DNA of 64,000 bases from Lachnospira sp900551945. GTDB taxonomy: Bacteria; Bacillota; Clostridia; Lachnospirales; Lachnospiraceae. This document shows positions 26,228 through 35,888 of this stretch, one piece after another (the stretch's first letter is position 1; every line of letters begins with the position of its first letter). The stretch is taken from contig DBFCCI010000045.1 in assembly GCA_048380335.1 (NCBI GenBank), positions 21,240-85,239 on the forward strand, read 5' to 3'. The notes under the pieces are model-generated. The model saw nothing but the letters and a program-made list of their open reading frames with translations, was not told the origin of the DNA and searched no databases. Made by a program: the position numbers and the translations under genes.

Positions 26228-28177
26228 ATGACACTTAGAGATGCTATATATTTTGAAGATATTTCCGAAGTAAAAAAAATTCTTGAAGCTGAACCTAATC
26301 TTATTGATGAGAAAGATGAAAAAGGCGTACTTATGGCACTGTTAGCAGCTAAAACTGGTAATCTTAAGCTTGTAAGATATATTGTAGAGTATTCAAGGGC
26401 AAGTATGAATATTACAGATAATAATCAGAAAAATATGCTTCATTATGCAGCTATGTCAGGAAATGTTGATGTGTGCAAATATCTTGTAGAAAGGGTCGGA
26501 ATTTCACCTTTGAGTGGGGATATTAATCTTTTAACCCCTTATGAAATTGCAAGGCAGAATAAGTTCTTTGACTTAGAGGATTATTTTAAAGAAGTAACAG
26601 GTGCTTCATTAGAGAATATGTATCATAATCCAATAAGAACAGGAATGTATCCTGACCCATCAATTGTACGAGTTGATGATACATACTATATGGTTAATTC
26701 AACATTTATATATTTTCCATGTATACCAGTATCAATGTCTAAAGACCTTATCCATTGGAAAATAATAGGTTATGCCATTACTAATCCAGAGTGGGCTAAT
26801 ATAGATAATCTTGAAGGTGGTAGAGGATATTGGGCACCAGACATTTCTTACTACAAAGGGCGTTTTTATATAACTGCTACATATAGGTTAAATGATGATG
26901 ACAACGTATACAGAAAGCAGATAGTAGTAAGCTCAGAGCATCCAGAAGGACCATATAGTAAGCCTGCTATTATAGATGAAGATGGCATTGACCCATCAAT
27001 ATTTAATGATGATGATGGAAGAAGATATATGCTTCTTAATAGAGGCGCAAGAATATTTGAGCTAAATGAAGATGCTACAAAGCAAATATCAGAAGCTACA
27101 TTGTTATTCTATGGTGATAATAAAAGAGCACCAGAAGGCCCACATATTCTAAAAAAAGACGGTTATTATTATCTTTTTCAAGCAGAAGGCGGAACTGGAC
27201 CGGGACACAGAATAACAGTGTCAAGAAGTAAGACTCTTATGGGAACTTATGAACAATGCCCATATAACCCTATTATGCGCCAGACCGATGAAAATGCAAT
27301 AATTCAGCGCTGTGGTCATGGTAAGCCAGTACAGACGCAAAATGGTGAATGGTATATGGTGTATCTGTGTGGTCGTAAGATTGGTGACGGATATAGTATA
27401 TTAGGCAGAGAAACAGCACTTGACCCAATTATATGGACAAAGGATGGTTGGCCAATAGTAAATAACTTAAATGGCCCTAGCGCAATGCAGATTAAGCCAA
27501 ACTTACCTGAAACTGTATGGGATTTACAACTTGAAGATGACTTTGATGGTGAAGTTTTAAGTACAAATTGGCTATTTCCAAGAACGCCAGAAAAAGACGG
27601 GGTTATTATAAGTAATTCAAGAGTATTTATAAAGGGAAGCAAACAAGACCTTAATTCAATGCACGCAAAAAATATTCTTCTTAGACGACAGCAAGATTTT
27701 AAGTTTACTGTTGAAGCTAAAATGGATATGCCATTATTATATCCTGGTCAAAATGTAGGACTTACCTGTTATTATGATGAAAATACATTTTTAAAGTTTG
27801 GAATATATGCTACACAGACTAATCCAGTGAGGCTTATTGCGAAAGTAGAGGAGTACATTGGTGATAATATAATATCAAGTGATGAATTTGAAATTGATTA
27901 TACTAAGAAAAATATTTATTTTAAGATAGAAACAGATTATCTTAAGAGAAAGTTCTTTATAAGTTATGATAATGATAACTATTATCAAATAGCTAAACTT
28001 GACAATGTATATTATCTTTGTGATGAAGGCTTAAAAAAAGGCAAAAGATTTACGGGTGCAATGGTTGGTATGTATGCTTACGCTGGCAATTGGGCAGAAA
28101 AGTACACAGATAACGAGGGCAATCATGTAACAGAACAACTGTATGCCGCATTTGATTATTTTAATTATATTGTATAA
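26228..28177 (+). CDS. Ankyrin repeat-GH43 glycosidase fusion
   Basis: The 649-residue protein has no signal peptide. Residues 1-125 are ankyrin-type repeats (AIYFEDISEVKKILEAEPNLIDEKDEKG; ALLAAKTGNLKLVRYIVEYS; MLHYAAMSGNVDVCKYLVER). A GH43 five-bladed propeller follows, with the three catalytic acids in place: Asp143 (YPDPSIV), Asp255 (GIDPSIF) and Glu303 (APEGPHI). The C-terminal 180 residues (from LEDDFDGEVLSTNW) match the concanavalin-like C-terminal domain of beta-xylosidase-type GH43 enzymes. Likely an intracellular beta-xylosidase or alpha-L-arabinofuranosidase acting on imported oligosaccharides. AAAGGAAAAG upstream supports the start. Confidence 0.93.
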   Translation: MTLRDAIYFEDISEVKKILEAEPNLIDEKDEKGVLMALLAAKTGNLKLVRYIVEYSRASMNITDNNQKNMLHYAAMSGNVDVCKYLVERVGISPLSGDINLLTPYEIARQNKFFDLEDYFKEVTGASLENMYHNPIRTGMYPDPSIVRVDDTYYMVNSTFIYFPCIPVSMSKDLIHWKIIGYAITNPEWANIDNLEGGRGYWAPDISYYKGRFYITATYRLNDDDNVYRKQIVVSSEHPEGPYSKPAIIDEDGIDPSIFNDDDGRRYMLLNRGARIFELNEDATKQISEATLLFYGDNKRAPEGPHILKKDGYYYLFQAEGGTGPGHRITVSRSKTLMGTYEQCPYNPIMRQTDENAIIQRCGHGKPVQTQNGEWYMVYLCGRKIGDGYSILGRETALDPIIWTKDGWPIVNNLNGPSAMQIKPNLPETVWDLQLEDDFDGEVLSTNWLFPRTPEKDGVIISNSRVFIKGSKQDLNSMHAKNILLRRQQDFKFTVEAKMDMPLLYPGQNVGLTCYYDENTFLKFGIYATQTNPVRLIAKVEEYIGDNIISSDEFEIDYTKKNIYFKIETDYLKRKFFISYDNDNYYQIAKLDNVYYLCDEGLKKGKRFTGAMVGMYAYAGNWAEKYTDNEGNHVTEQLYAAFDYFNYIV

Positions 28178-28346
28178 ATTAGGCTATTTATCTGAGTAGT
28201 AATAAAGTGATTTTGGCAAGTTGTTTGTATTTGTGAATTGCGAGCAATAGTTAAGTTAATTGTATATATTTTAATAAAATATTAAGAAAGGAAAAACTAT
28301 ATAAATTACATTTGAATATATAACAAGTGATTTATATAGCAGTAAA

Positions 28347-29426
28347 GTGATGATTAAAAGAAATATTATTTTGGAAGGCAAAATAAAGAGCTGGCTTAAT
28401 AATTTGTCCGATGTTGAATTTGACAATATGGATAATGTGAAAAAAGCATTACTATTACAGGCTGTTGAAGTACTTTACAAAGGAACAGATGATGAAGACT
28501 ATCTTTCATTTGTAATGGAAAAAGCAGATACACTTGTAAGTAATGAGGGTAAAGTTAATTTTAAAAAGGGTGAAGAAGTTAGCAATCTTTATCTTGGCAA
28601 TGCGCTTGTATTTGTAAAAAATACAGTTGATGCTGACATTGCACAAAGAGCAGCTAAGGCTTGCGGAGCAGATTCTAAAGATATAAAGGATACATTTAAC
28701 AAATATACAAGTGCAGTAGTTGAAGTTGCAAAACAGCTTGCTACACAAAGAAAGAACGCCATTGGTGTATTTGCAAATGACAACGAAACAGATGTAGATA
28801 TACTTGCAGCTACTTTAAAGAGTCAAGTGTTCTATATGAATTATGAGACACTTCTTGGTGGCAAGGAAAGATACAACGATATAATCGCACAGTTTAATAA
28901 TTTGCAGAGTGATACATATAACAAAGTATTATCACAGCTTAAAGACGAAGTTAGCAATGGCGCACTTTATAACACAGCACAGTATGAAGCTATAGTTTAT
29001 TATATGTGTTCACTTATTGACACAATGGAAGTAATGGCACAGCCTTTATATGAAATCTATGATGCACTTAAAAGCTATTTTAAAGTTGTCGTTAAGGATA
29101 CACTTGATTTACAAAAGAAATGTACACAAGAAAAGCATATTTGTGAGAGCGGTGTGTGTGCATTTACTAAATCTGCAGTCAGTGCAAAGGAATTATATGA
29201 AGTATATGCTATATTAAAGGGCTGTAGAATGAAAGCACTCCATACAGAAAAGTATGAGAACGAACAGTTAGAAGTTATTAATGCGACTATTGAAAATGTT
29301 TGCAAAGACTTTGATAAGTTTGACAGTGAATATATTATGGCACTTGTAATGGCTTATGGTGAAAGTTTAAGAAATAGAGAATATCAGGATTATGGAAGAA
29401 ATAAGGGAGGCGTATTATGGAGTTAA
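28347..29426 (+). CDS. GH105/GH88-like helical protein, probably lacking catalytic residues
   Basis: The 359-residue protein is almost wholly helical and has no signal peptide. Its layout resembles unsaturated rhamnogalacturonyl hydrolases (GH105, about 370 residues): an N-terminal ALLLQAVEVLYKGTDDEDYLSFV helix, a middle NETDVDILAATLKSQVFYMNYETLLGGKERY where the family has its D-x-L-F-M catalytic region, and a C-terminal SEYIMALVMAYGESLR. The usual Trp and catalytic Asp pattern is not conserved, so it may be inactive or differently specialised. This assignment is tentative. The stop overlaps the GH28 start (ATG at 29417), giving translational coupling. The ribosome binding site is poor. Confidence 0.5.
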   Translation: MMIKRNIILEGKIKSWLNNLSDVEFDNMDNVKKALLLQAVEVLYKGTDDEDYLSFVMEKADTLVSNEGKVNFKKGEEVSNLYLGNALVFVKNTVDADIAQRAAKACGADSKDIKDTFNKYTSAVVEVAKQLATQRKNAIGVFANDNETDVDILAATLKSQVFYMNYETLLGGKERYNDIIAQFNNLQSDTYNKVLSQLKDEVSNGALYNTAQYEAIVYYMCSLIDTMEVMAQPLYEIYDALKSYFKVVVKDTLDLQKKCTQEKHICESGVCAFTKSAVSAKELYEVYAILKGCRMKALHTEKYENEQLEVINATIENVCKDFDKFDSEYIMALVMAYGESLRNREYQDYGRNKGGVLWS

Positions 29427-30976
29427 AATTAGTTACAAATACAAGTAGAAATGCAGTTATAGAGCTTACAGAGTCAGGAAAATATTATACAGAAAAACAA
29501 TACGAGATATTTGTAAATGACGAAAAATTTATGGATAGTGATAAAGTTATAACTTCACTTTATGGACTTACTCCTGATACAGAATATAAAGTAAGTGCTA
29601 TATATGATGGAAAGACAATTGAGCCAATTACATTTAAGACAGATTATGAATTTGTTACATTAAATGTAAGAGAATTCGGTGCATTTGGTGATGGTGTTCA
29701 TGATGATACTAATGCAATTCAATGTGCAATTATGGCTTGCCCTAAAGACTCAAGAGTTCTTGTTCCAGAAGGTGTATACAAGATTTCAAGTATTTTTTTA
29801 AAGAGTGATTTAACATTAGAGCTTGCTAAGGGAGCTGTTCTTTCAGCTTATACAGAAAGAGAAAAGTTCCCAATCTTACCGGGAATTATCGAATCTTACG
29901 ATGAAGAAAAAGAATACAATCTCGGTTCATGGGAAGGCAATCCTATAGATACATTTTCAGCGATAGTATGTGGTATCAATGTTAAAAATGTAGTAATTAC
30001 AGGTGAGGGTATTGTAGATGGCAATACATCATTTGACAACTGGTGGAAGAATTGTAAAGAAAGAGTAATCGCATGGCGACCACGACTTTTCTTTATTAAT
30101 CACTGTGAAAATGTTACAATGCACGGTATTACAGTGCAGAACTCACCATCATGGACTTTACACCCATATTTTAGCAATCACCTTAAGTTTATAGATGTTA
30201 AGATTAAAAACCCTGCTAATTCACACAATACAGACGGTCTTGACCCTGAAAGCTGTCAAGATGTGCTTGTACTTGGAACATATATTTCAGTAGGTGATGA
30301 CTGTATAGCAATTAAATCTGGCAAGATATACATGGCTAGAAAGTATCAAATACCAACATCAGACATGACAGTAAGACAGTGCTGTATGAGAGATGGTCAT
30401 GGTGCTGTAACAGTAGGTAGTGAGATAGCTGCTGGTGTTAAAAATGTTCATATTACAGATTGTTTATTTATGAATACAGATAGAGGTTTACGAGTTAAGA
30501 CTAGACGAGGCAGAGGAAAGCTTTCAGTGCTTGATGATATTTCCTTTGAAAATATTGATATGGACAACGTAATGACACCATTTGTTGTAAACAGCTTCTA
30601 TTTCTGCGACCCAGATGGTAAGACAGAATATGTAGGTACAAAGAAAGCCCTTCCTGTTGATGACAGAACACCTTCAATTGAAAGACTTACATTTAAAAAT
30701 ATTAATGCAACAAATTGTCACGTTGCAGGTGCGTATATCTGTGGTCTTCCAGAAAAGAAGATAACTAGACTTACATTTGAAAATATTAATTTTGAGTATG
30801 CAAAAGAAGCAAAATCAGGCGTAGCCGCTATGATGTTAGGCTGTGATGAAGCTTCTAAGCAAGGTCTTGTAGTAAGTAATGTTGAAGAACTTATTCTTAA
30901 GAATGTAAACATAAATGGCTGTGAGGGCGAAGCAATTGTGGCAGAAAATGTTGATGTAATTAAGAAAGATAATTAA
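29417..30976 (+). CDS. Intracellular GH28 polygalacturonase
   Basis: The 519-residue pectin hydrolase has a small N-terminal fibronectin III-like domain (1-78) and a right-handed beta-helix. The GH28 signatures are complete: NTDG (271-274), SVGDDCIAIKSG (Asp294-Asp295), DGHGAVTVGSE (His328) and RGLRVKT. The extended N-terminal domain and lack of a signal peptide are typical of exo-acting enzymes that trim imported oligogalacturonides in the cytoplasm. The gene overlaps the preceding one by 10 bases, with GGGAGG just upstream of its ATG. Confidence 0.95.
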   Translation: MELKLVTNTSRNAVIELTESGKYYTEKQYEIFVNDEKFMDSDKVITSLYGLTPDTEYKVSAIYDGKTIEPITFKTDYEFVTLNVREFGAFGDGVHDDTNAIQCAIMACPKDSRVLVPEGVYKISSIFLKSDLTLELAKGAVLSAYTEREKFPILPGIIESYDEEKEYNLGSWEGNPIDTFSAIVCGINVKNVVITGEGIVDGNTSFDNWWKNCKERVIAWRPRLFFINHCENVTMHGITVQNSPSWTLHPYFSNHLKFIDVKIKNPANSHNTDGLDPESCQDVLVLGTYISVGDDCIAIKSGKIYMARKYQIPTSDMTVRQCCMRDGHGAVTVGSEIAAGVKNVHITDCLFMNTDRGLRVKTRRGRGKLSVLDDISFENIDMDNVMTPFVVNSFYFCDPDGKTEYVGTKKALPVDDRTPSIERLTFKNINATNCHVAGAYICGLPEKKITRLTFENINFEYAKEAKSGVAAMMLGCDEASKQGLVVSNVEELILKNVNINGCEGEAIVAENVDVIKKDN

Positions 30977-31139
30977 GTAATAAATGTTGATTTATTATTT
31001 ATAGAGTTTTAATATTATAAAAATATTAATAAAGTGCAAAGCAAAATTACAACCTTGTTGACCTGCATATATTAAATATTTTAATTTCAAAAGCTTTCAA
31101 ATATTATAAATTTAGTATTTATTAAGATTATATTTATTA

Positions 31140-31182
31140 AATAGCAGGGGAAGTATAGATTTATATTCTCCTGCTATTTTTA
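31140..31182 (+). terminator. Terminator of the GH locus
   Basis: ATAGCAGG (31141-31148) pairs with CCTGCTAT (31170-31177), extended inward by GGA/TCT-type pairs, and is followed by a T-run. Confidence 0.85.
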
Positions 31183-31259
31183 AAAAGTTAGGTTTTATAA
31201 TGTTGTCAAATTTTTATAATCACCTAAGTTATAATAAAAAAATATGAGGAGATAGACTT

Positions 31260-33053
31260 ATGATGAATTTAAAAGCACCAAAAGGGATTGACGTAGAAAG
31301 TTGGTTTATTGAGTGCTATAAGAAATATAAGGGTCACCCACTAAGGATATTAGTGGGTTTGTATAGGGGCAATTACAATAAATTCGTTTTAGCAGTTATA
31401 TTTTTCTTTATAAAGCACTGTCCTGTATGGGTACTTCCTATAATTACAGCAAATATTATTAACGATATAACGTCAGGAGCACCAGATACATACACAAATA
31501 TTATTATTGAGTCAATTATAATGGTAATTCTGATAGCAATTAATATACCGACCAATTATATGTATACAAGATACAAGTCATTAGCGACAAGATATGCAGA
31601 AACAGGGCTTAGAAAGGCTTTAGTAAGAAAGCTGCAACAACTGTCAATTTCTTATCACAAGGAAACACAGTCGGGGCGTTTACAGTCAAAAATAATGCGA
31701 GATGTTGAAGCTGTTGAAACACTGTCAACACAAATGTTTCTTAGTATATTAAATATTGCCTTGAATATAGGAATAGCACTTGCTGTTACTATATCAAAGA
31801 GTTTAATGGTGTTCGTATTCTTTCTTCTTACAACGCCAATTGCTGCACTTACGATGGTATTTTTCAGAAATATAATGAGAACAAGAAATAATGAGTTTAG
31901 AAAAGAAATGGAAGAAACTTCCGCAAGAGTTATGGAAATGGTTGAGCTTATACCAGTAACTAGAGCTCATGCACTTGAAGAAGAAGAAGTTCACAAAATG
32001 AGCGGACAGCTTTTTGCAGTTGCAGAAAAAGGCTATAAGCTTGATATTATACAATCATTATTTGGTTCAGTAGGTTGGGCAATTTTTCAAGTATTTCAAG
32101 TAGTATGTCTTGCGTTTACTGGTATGCTTGCATTAAAGTCAACAATCCAACCAGGAGATATTACACTTTATCAGAGCTATTTTGCCACAATAGTAGCACA
32201 AGTTTCATCACTTATGTCATTAATACCAACAATAGCAAAAGGTGTGGAATCAGTTAATTCAATTGGTGAAGTATTGTTGGAAGAAGATATAGAACAAAAC
32301 GAAGGCAAAGAAGTTATAGACGATGTAAAGGGAAGTTTTGAATTTAAAGATGTACATTTAAAATACAATGCCGATGGCAAAGACGTATTAAATGGCTTAA
32401 ATTTAAAAGTAAAACAAGGAGAAACAATAGCGCTTGTAGGAGAGTCGGGAGCAGGAAAATCAACTATTTTGAACCTTGTAATAGGCTTTAATTTTGCCAA
32501 TTCTGGTCAAGTGTTATTAGATGGCAAAGATTTAAGTACGATAGATTTAAGGTCATACAGAAAGCATTTAGCGGTAGTACCACAGACTTCTATTCTATTT
32601 TCGGGAACAATAAGAGATAATATAACTTATGGAATTGAAAATGTAGATGATGATATGCTTGAAAAAGTAATAAAAGCTGCTAATTTAACAGATTTAATAG
32701 CTTCACTTCCAAATGGAATAGATACAATGGTAGGAGAGCATGGCGGAAAGCTCTCAGGCGGTCAAAGACAAAGAATATCAATCGCAAGAGCACTTATAAG
32801 AAATCCTAAAGTGATAGTCTTAGATGAAGCCACATCAGCCCTAGACAGTATTTCAGAGAAGTTAATACAAGAGTCACTAAACAACTTAACAGAGGGCAGA
32901 ACAACATTTATAGTAGCACACAGGTTGTCGACAATAAAAGACGCAGATAAAATAGCAGTAATAGCAGATGGAAAATGTATAGAATACGGAACATTTGACG
33001 AATTAATGGCACTAAAAGGCGAGTTCTATCAAATGAAAGTTATACAGTCATAA
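31260..33053 (+). CDS. ABC exporter (fused membrane and ATPase domains)
   Basis: The 597-residue half-transporter has six membrane segments over about residues 35-320, then an ATPase with Walker A GESGAGKST, Q-loop VVPQTSILFSGTIRDNI, signature LSGGQRQR and Walker B VIVLDEATSALD, and switch His in IVAHRLST. It works as a dimer in the membrane. It is of the MsbA/lipid-multidrug type, and no substrate can be deduced from neighbours. GAGGAG lies upstream; ATG 31260 or 31263 are both possible. Confidence 0.95.
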   Translation: MMNLKAPKGIDVESWFIECYKKYKGHPLRILVGLYRGNYNKFVLAVIFFFIKHCPVWVLPIITANIINDITSGAPDTYTNIIIESIIMVILIAINIPTNYMYTRYKSLATRYAETGLRKALVRKLQQLSISYHKETQSGRLQSKIMRDVEAVETLSTQMFLSILNIALNIGIALAVTISKSLMVFVFFLLTTPIAALTMVFFRNIMRTRNNEFRKEMEETSARVMEMVELIPVTRAHALEEEEVHKMSGQLFAVAEKGYKLDIIQSLFGSVGWAIFQVFQVVCLAFTGMLALKSTIQPGDITLYQSYFATIVAQVSSLMSLIPTIAKGVESVNSIGEVLLEEDIEQNEGKEVIDDVKGSFEFKDVHLKYNADGKDVLNGLNLKVKQGETIALVGESGAGKSTILNLVIGFNFANSGQVLLDGKDLSTIDLRSYRKHLAVVPQTSILFSGTIRDNITYGIENVDDDMLEKVIKAANLTDLIASLPNGIDTMVGEHGGKLSGGQRQRISIARALIRNPKVIVLDEATSALDSISEKLIQESLNNLTEGRTTFIVAHRLSTIKDADKIAVIADGKCIEYGTFDELMALKGEFYQMKVIQS

Positions 33054-33160
33054 AGTATAATGATTGTATGTCAGCTCAAAAAGAATTTATTTTAAAAGTG
33101 CTAGAGATGTAAAATACTTTTATTATGTTAAAGCTGTTTTGCAAAAAAGCCAATAAAAAA

Positions 33161-33198
33161 TATTAGAGAGTTTATAGTTGATAGATAAACTCTCTAAT
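33161..33198 (-). terminator. Terminator between convergent ABC exporter and XRE genes
   Basis: TTAGAGAGTTTAT (33162-33174) / ATAAACTCTCTAA (33185-33197) form a perfect 13-bp stem. A T-run follows on the - strand (AAAAAA on + at 33155), so it serves mainly the XRE gene and perhaps both. Confidence 0.8.
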
Positions 33199-33222
33199 TA
33201 TATATATTAATCACATAAAATA

Positions 33223-33552
33223 TTATGCGTTTTGATTACCAAACCAAAGTCTTAATGTAGCGATAACCTTTTCCTTCTGTTCAGAATTTAACTTATTAAG
33301 AATAGATGTAATTTCGTTATCAAGAGCTGTATTTTGATATGTCTTATCAACACTACCTGCAAGATAGTCAAGTGAAACTCCAGTAAGTTCTGCATAATAT
33401 GATAACATTCTAAGAGTCATAAGGTTACGACCATTTTCTACGTTACTAATATAACCAGGAGTAACATCAAGTGCCTTAGCAACGTCTTCCTGTGTAAGTC
33501 CATGAGAAATTCTTAACTTTTTAACTTTTGCGCCTAAATCGCTGTCCATCAT
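33223..33552 (-). CDS. XRE-family transcriptional regulator
   Basis: The 109-residue protein has an N-terminal Cro/C1 helix-turn-helix (VKKLRISHGLTQEDVAKALDVTPGYISNVENGRN, about 8-41) and a helical C-terminal tail. The start at 33552 (ATGATGGAC) follows GGAGGT with 7 bases between; an in-frame start 10 codons upstream has no such site. Target unknown; it lies between an ABC exporter and typA. Confidence 0.9.
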   Translation of the reverse strand: MMDSDLGAKVKKLRISHGLTQEDVAKALDVTPGYISNVENGRNLMTLRMLSYYAELTGVSLDYLAGSVDKTYQNTALDNEITSILNKLNSEQKEKVIATLRLWFGNQNA

Positions 33553-33760
33553 AATTATTACCTCCATCAATGCGCAGTTCATTGCGCTCTATCTTAAATT
33601 TTAATTAATATAATAAAGGAAACGGCACATAAGCATAAAGCAAATGTGCTTCTTGCTTCAACCTTTATAATACTTATTAATTAGTATTTTAAATAAAGTC
33701 CACAAGCGTATAAGTTTGGCTAGTTCCTAACCTACTATTAAAATAATTGAATACTAAATA

Positions 33761-35590
33761 TTATTTTTTATTAGCTCTGTATCTAGCTGTAGAATCAAGA
33801 ATTTTCTTACGAATTCTTAAATGTTCAGGTGTAACTTCAAGAAGTTCATCTGTATCAATATAATCAAGAGCTTGTTCAAGACTAAGAATTTTAGGTGGAA
33901 CAAGTCTTAATGCTTCATCAGCACCAGAAGAACGAGTATTAGTAAGGTGCTTACCCTTACATACATTAACTTCAATATCTTCTGTACGAGGGTTTTCACC
34001 GATAATCATACCAGCATATACTTCTTCACCAGGGCCAACGAAAAGAGTACCTCTGTCCTGTGCATTGAAAAGACCATAAGTTAAAGTAGTACCACTTTCA
34101 TAAGCAATAAGTGAACCAGTCTTTCTATAAGAAATATCACCCTTGTATTCTTCATAACCTTCAAAAGAAGTGTTAATAATACCATTACCCTTAGTATCAG
34201 TCATAAATTCACCTCTATAGCCGATAAGACCACGAGAAGGAATAGAGAACTGTAAACGTGTATAACCACCATTAATAGGAGTCATACCAAGAAGTTCACC
34301 TTTTCTTTGACTAAGCTTTTGAATAACAGCACCAGTACAGTCATCAGGAACATCAATATAAGCAAGTTCAATAGGTTCAAGCTTCTTTCCACGTTCATCA
34401 GTATGGAAAAGAACCTCAGCCTTACTTACAGCAAATTCATAACCTTCACGTCTCATATTTTCAATAAGAACTGAAAGATGAAGTTCACCACGACCAGATA
34501 CCTTAAATGAGTTTTCTGAACCAGGGTTTTCTTCTACTCTTAAGCTGACATCAGTATTAAGTTCCTTGAAAAGTCTGTCACGAATATGTCTAGAAGTAAC
34601 AAACTTACCTTCTTTACCAGCAAGAGGACTGTCATTAACCATAAAGTCCATAGAAAGAGTAGGTTCAGAAATCTTCTGGAAAGGAATAGCCACAGGGTTT
34701 TCAACGGAACAGAGTGTATCACCAATGTGGATATCTGCAATACCTGAAACAGCAACTATTTCACCAACAGAAGCTTCAGAAGTTTCTACCTTTTTAAGAC
34801 CATCAAATGTATAAAGCTTAGTAACTCTTACTCTCTTTTTAACACTTGGGTCATGGTGATTGACAATCATAACTTCCTGATTAACTTTAATCTTACCATT
34901 ATCAATTTTACCAACGCCAATTCTACCAACAAATTCATTATAGTCAATAGTAGAAATAAGCATCTGAGTATCAGCATCAGGGTCACCCTCTGGAGCTGGG
35001 ATATTATTGACGATACATTCAAATAAAGGCTGCATATCTTTAGGTTCGTCACCTAAATCAGCCATAGCATATCCAGATTTAGCTGAAGCAAATATAAATG
35101 GACAGTCAAGCTGGTCTTCATTAGCATCAAGGTCTATAAATAATTCTAATATTTCATCAATAACTTCATTAGGTCTTGCTTCTGGTCTGTCAATCTTATT
35201 GATACATACAATTACAGAAAGATTAAGGTCAAGAGCTTTCTGAAGAACAAACTTAGTCTGAGGCATAACACCTTCAAATGCATCAACAACAAGAACAACA
35301 CCGTTTACCATTTTAAGAACACGTTCAACTTCTCCACCAAAGTCAGCATGGCCTGGAGTATCAATGATGTTGATTTTTGTGTTTTTATATGTGATGGCAG
35401 TGTTTTTAGAAAGAATTGTAATACCTCTTTCTCGTTCAATATCGTTTGAGTCCATTACACGTTCTGCAACTTCCTGATTTTCACGGAAAGTACCGCTTTG
35501 CTTAAGAAGTTCATCAACCAAAGTAGTCTTACCATGGTCAACGTGTGCAATAATAGCGATATTTCTTATGTCTTCACGTTTCATTTTCAT
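33761..35590 (-). CDS. typA: Translational GTPase TypA/BipA
   Basis: The 609-residue ribosome-associated GTPase has the G1 motif AHVDHGKTT, G2 RERGITI, G3 DTPGHADFGGEVERV and G4 NKIDRPEA, followed by EF-G-like domains and the BipA-specific C-terminus. It acts in ribosome assembly and stress adaptation. AAAGGA lies upstream of ATGAAAATG. Monocistronic by context. Confidence 0.97.
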   Translation of the reverse strand: MKMKREDIRNIAIIAHVDHGKTTLVDELLKQSGTFRENQEVAERVMDSNDIERERGITILSKNTAITYKNTKINIIDTPGHADFGGEVERVLKMVNGVVLVVDAFEGVMPQTKFVLQKALDLNLSVIVCINKIDRPEARPNEVIDEILELFIDLDANEDQLDCPFIFASAKSGYAMADLGDEPKDMQPLFECIVNNIPAPEGDPDADTQMLISTIDYNEFVGRIGVGKIDNGKIKVNQEVMIVNHHDPSVKKRVRVTKLYTFDGLKKVETSEASVGEIVAVSGIADIHIGDTLCSVENPVAIPFQKISEPTLSMDFMVNDSPLAGKEGKFVTSRHIRDRLFKELNTDVSLRVEENPGSENSFKVSGRGELHLSVLIENMRREGYEFAVSKAEVLFHTDERGKKLEPIELAYIDVPDDCTGAVIQKLSQRKGELLGMTPINGGYTRLQFSIPSRGLIGYRGEFMTDTKGNGIINTSFEGYEEYKGDISYRKTGSLIAYESGTTLTYGLFNAQDRGTLFVGPGEEVYAGMIIGENPRTEDIEVNVCKGKHLTNTRSSGADEALRLVPPKILSLEQALDYIDTDELLEVTPEHLRIRKKILDSTARYRANKK

Positions 35591-35888
35591 AAAATTATCC
35601 TTTCAATATGTTAAATGATTGCGTTCGATATGATTAGCAACTTTTATATTCTATCACAATATTTTTAAAATACAATAGTAAACATACAAAAAGAATTGTA
35701 TTTCAATAAGAACAATTTTAAAAAATGGCTCAAAAACCACAAAAATTAAAGAAAATAAAATTTTTTTATCAAAAAATATTAAAAAAAATTTATGAATTTA
35801 AAAAAGATAGATTAGGTATAAGCCCAGTATTTAAGCGGTAGTTATAAAGTTTATATAATGTGATATTAATATACTTATAAGCATTAAA
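35591..35888. other. AT-rich intergenic region upstream of typA
   Basis: About 300 bases with long A and T runs (about 35690-35810) and no gene. It would hold the typA promoter, which I could not pinpoint. Confidence 0.4.
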
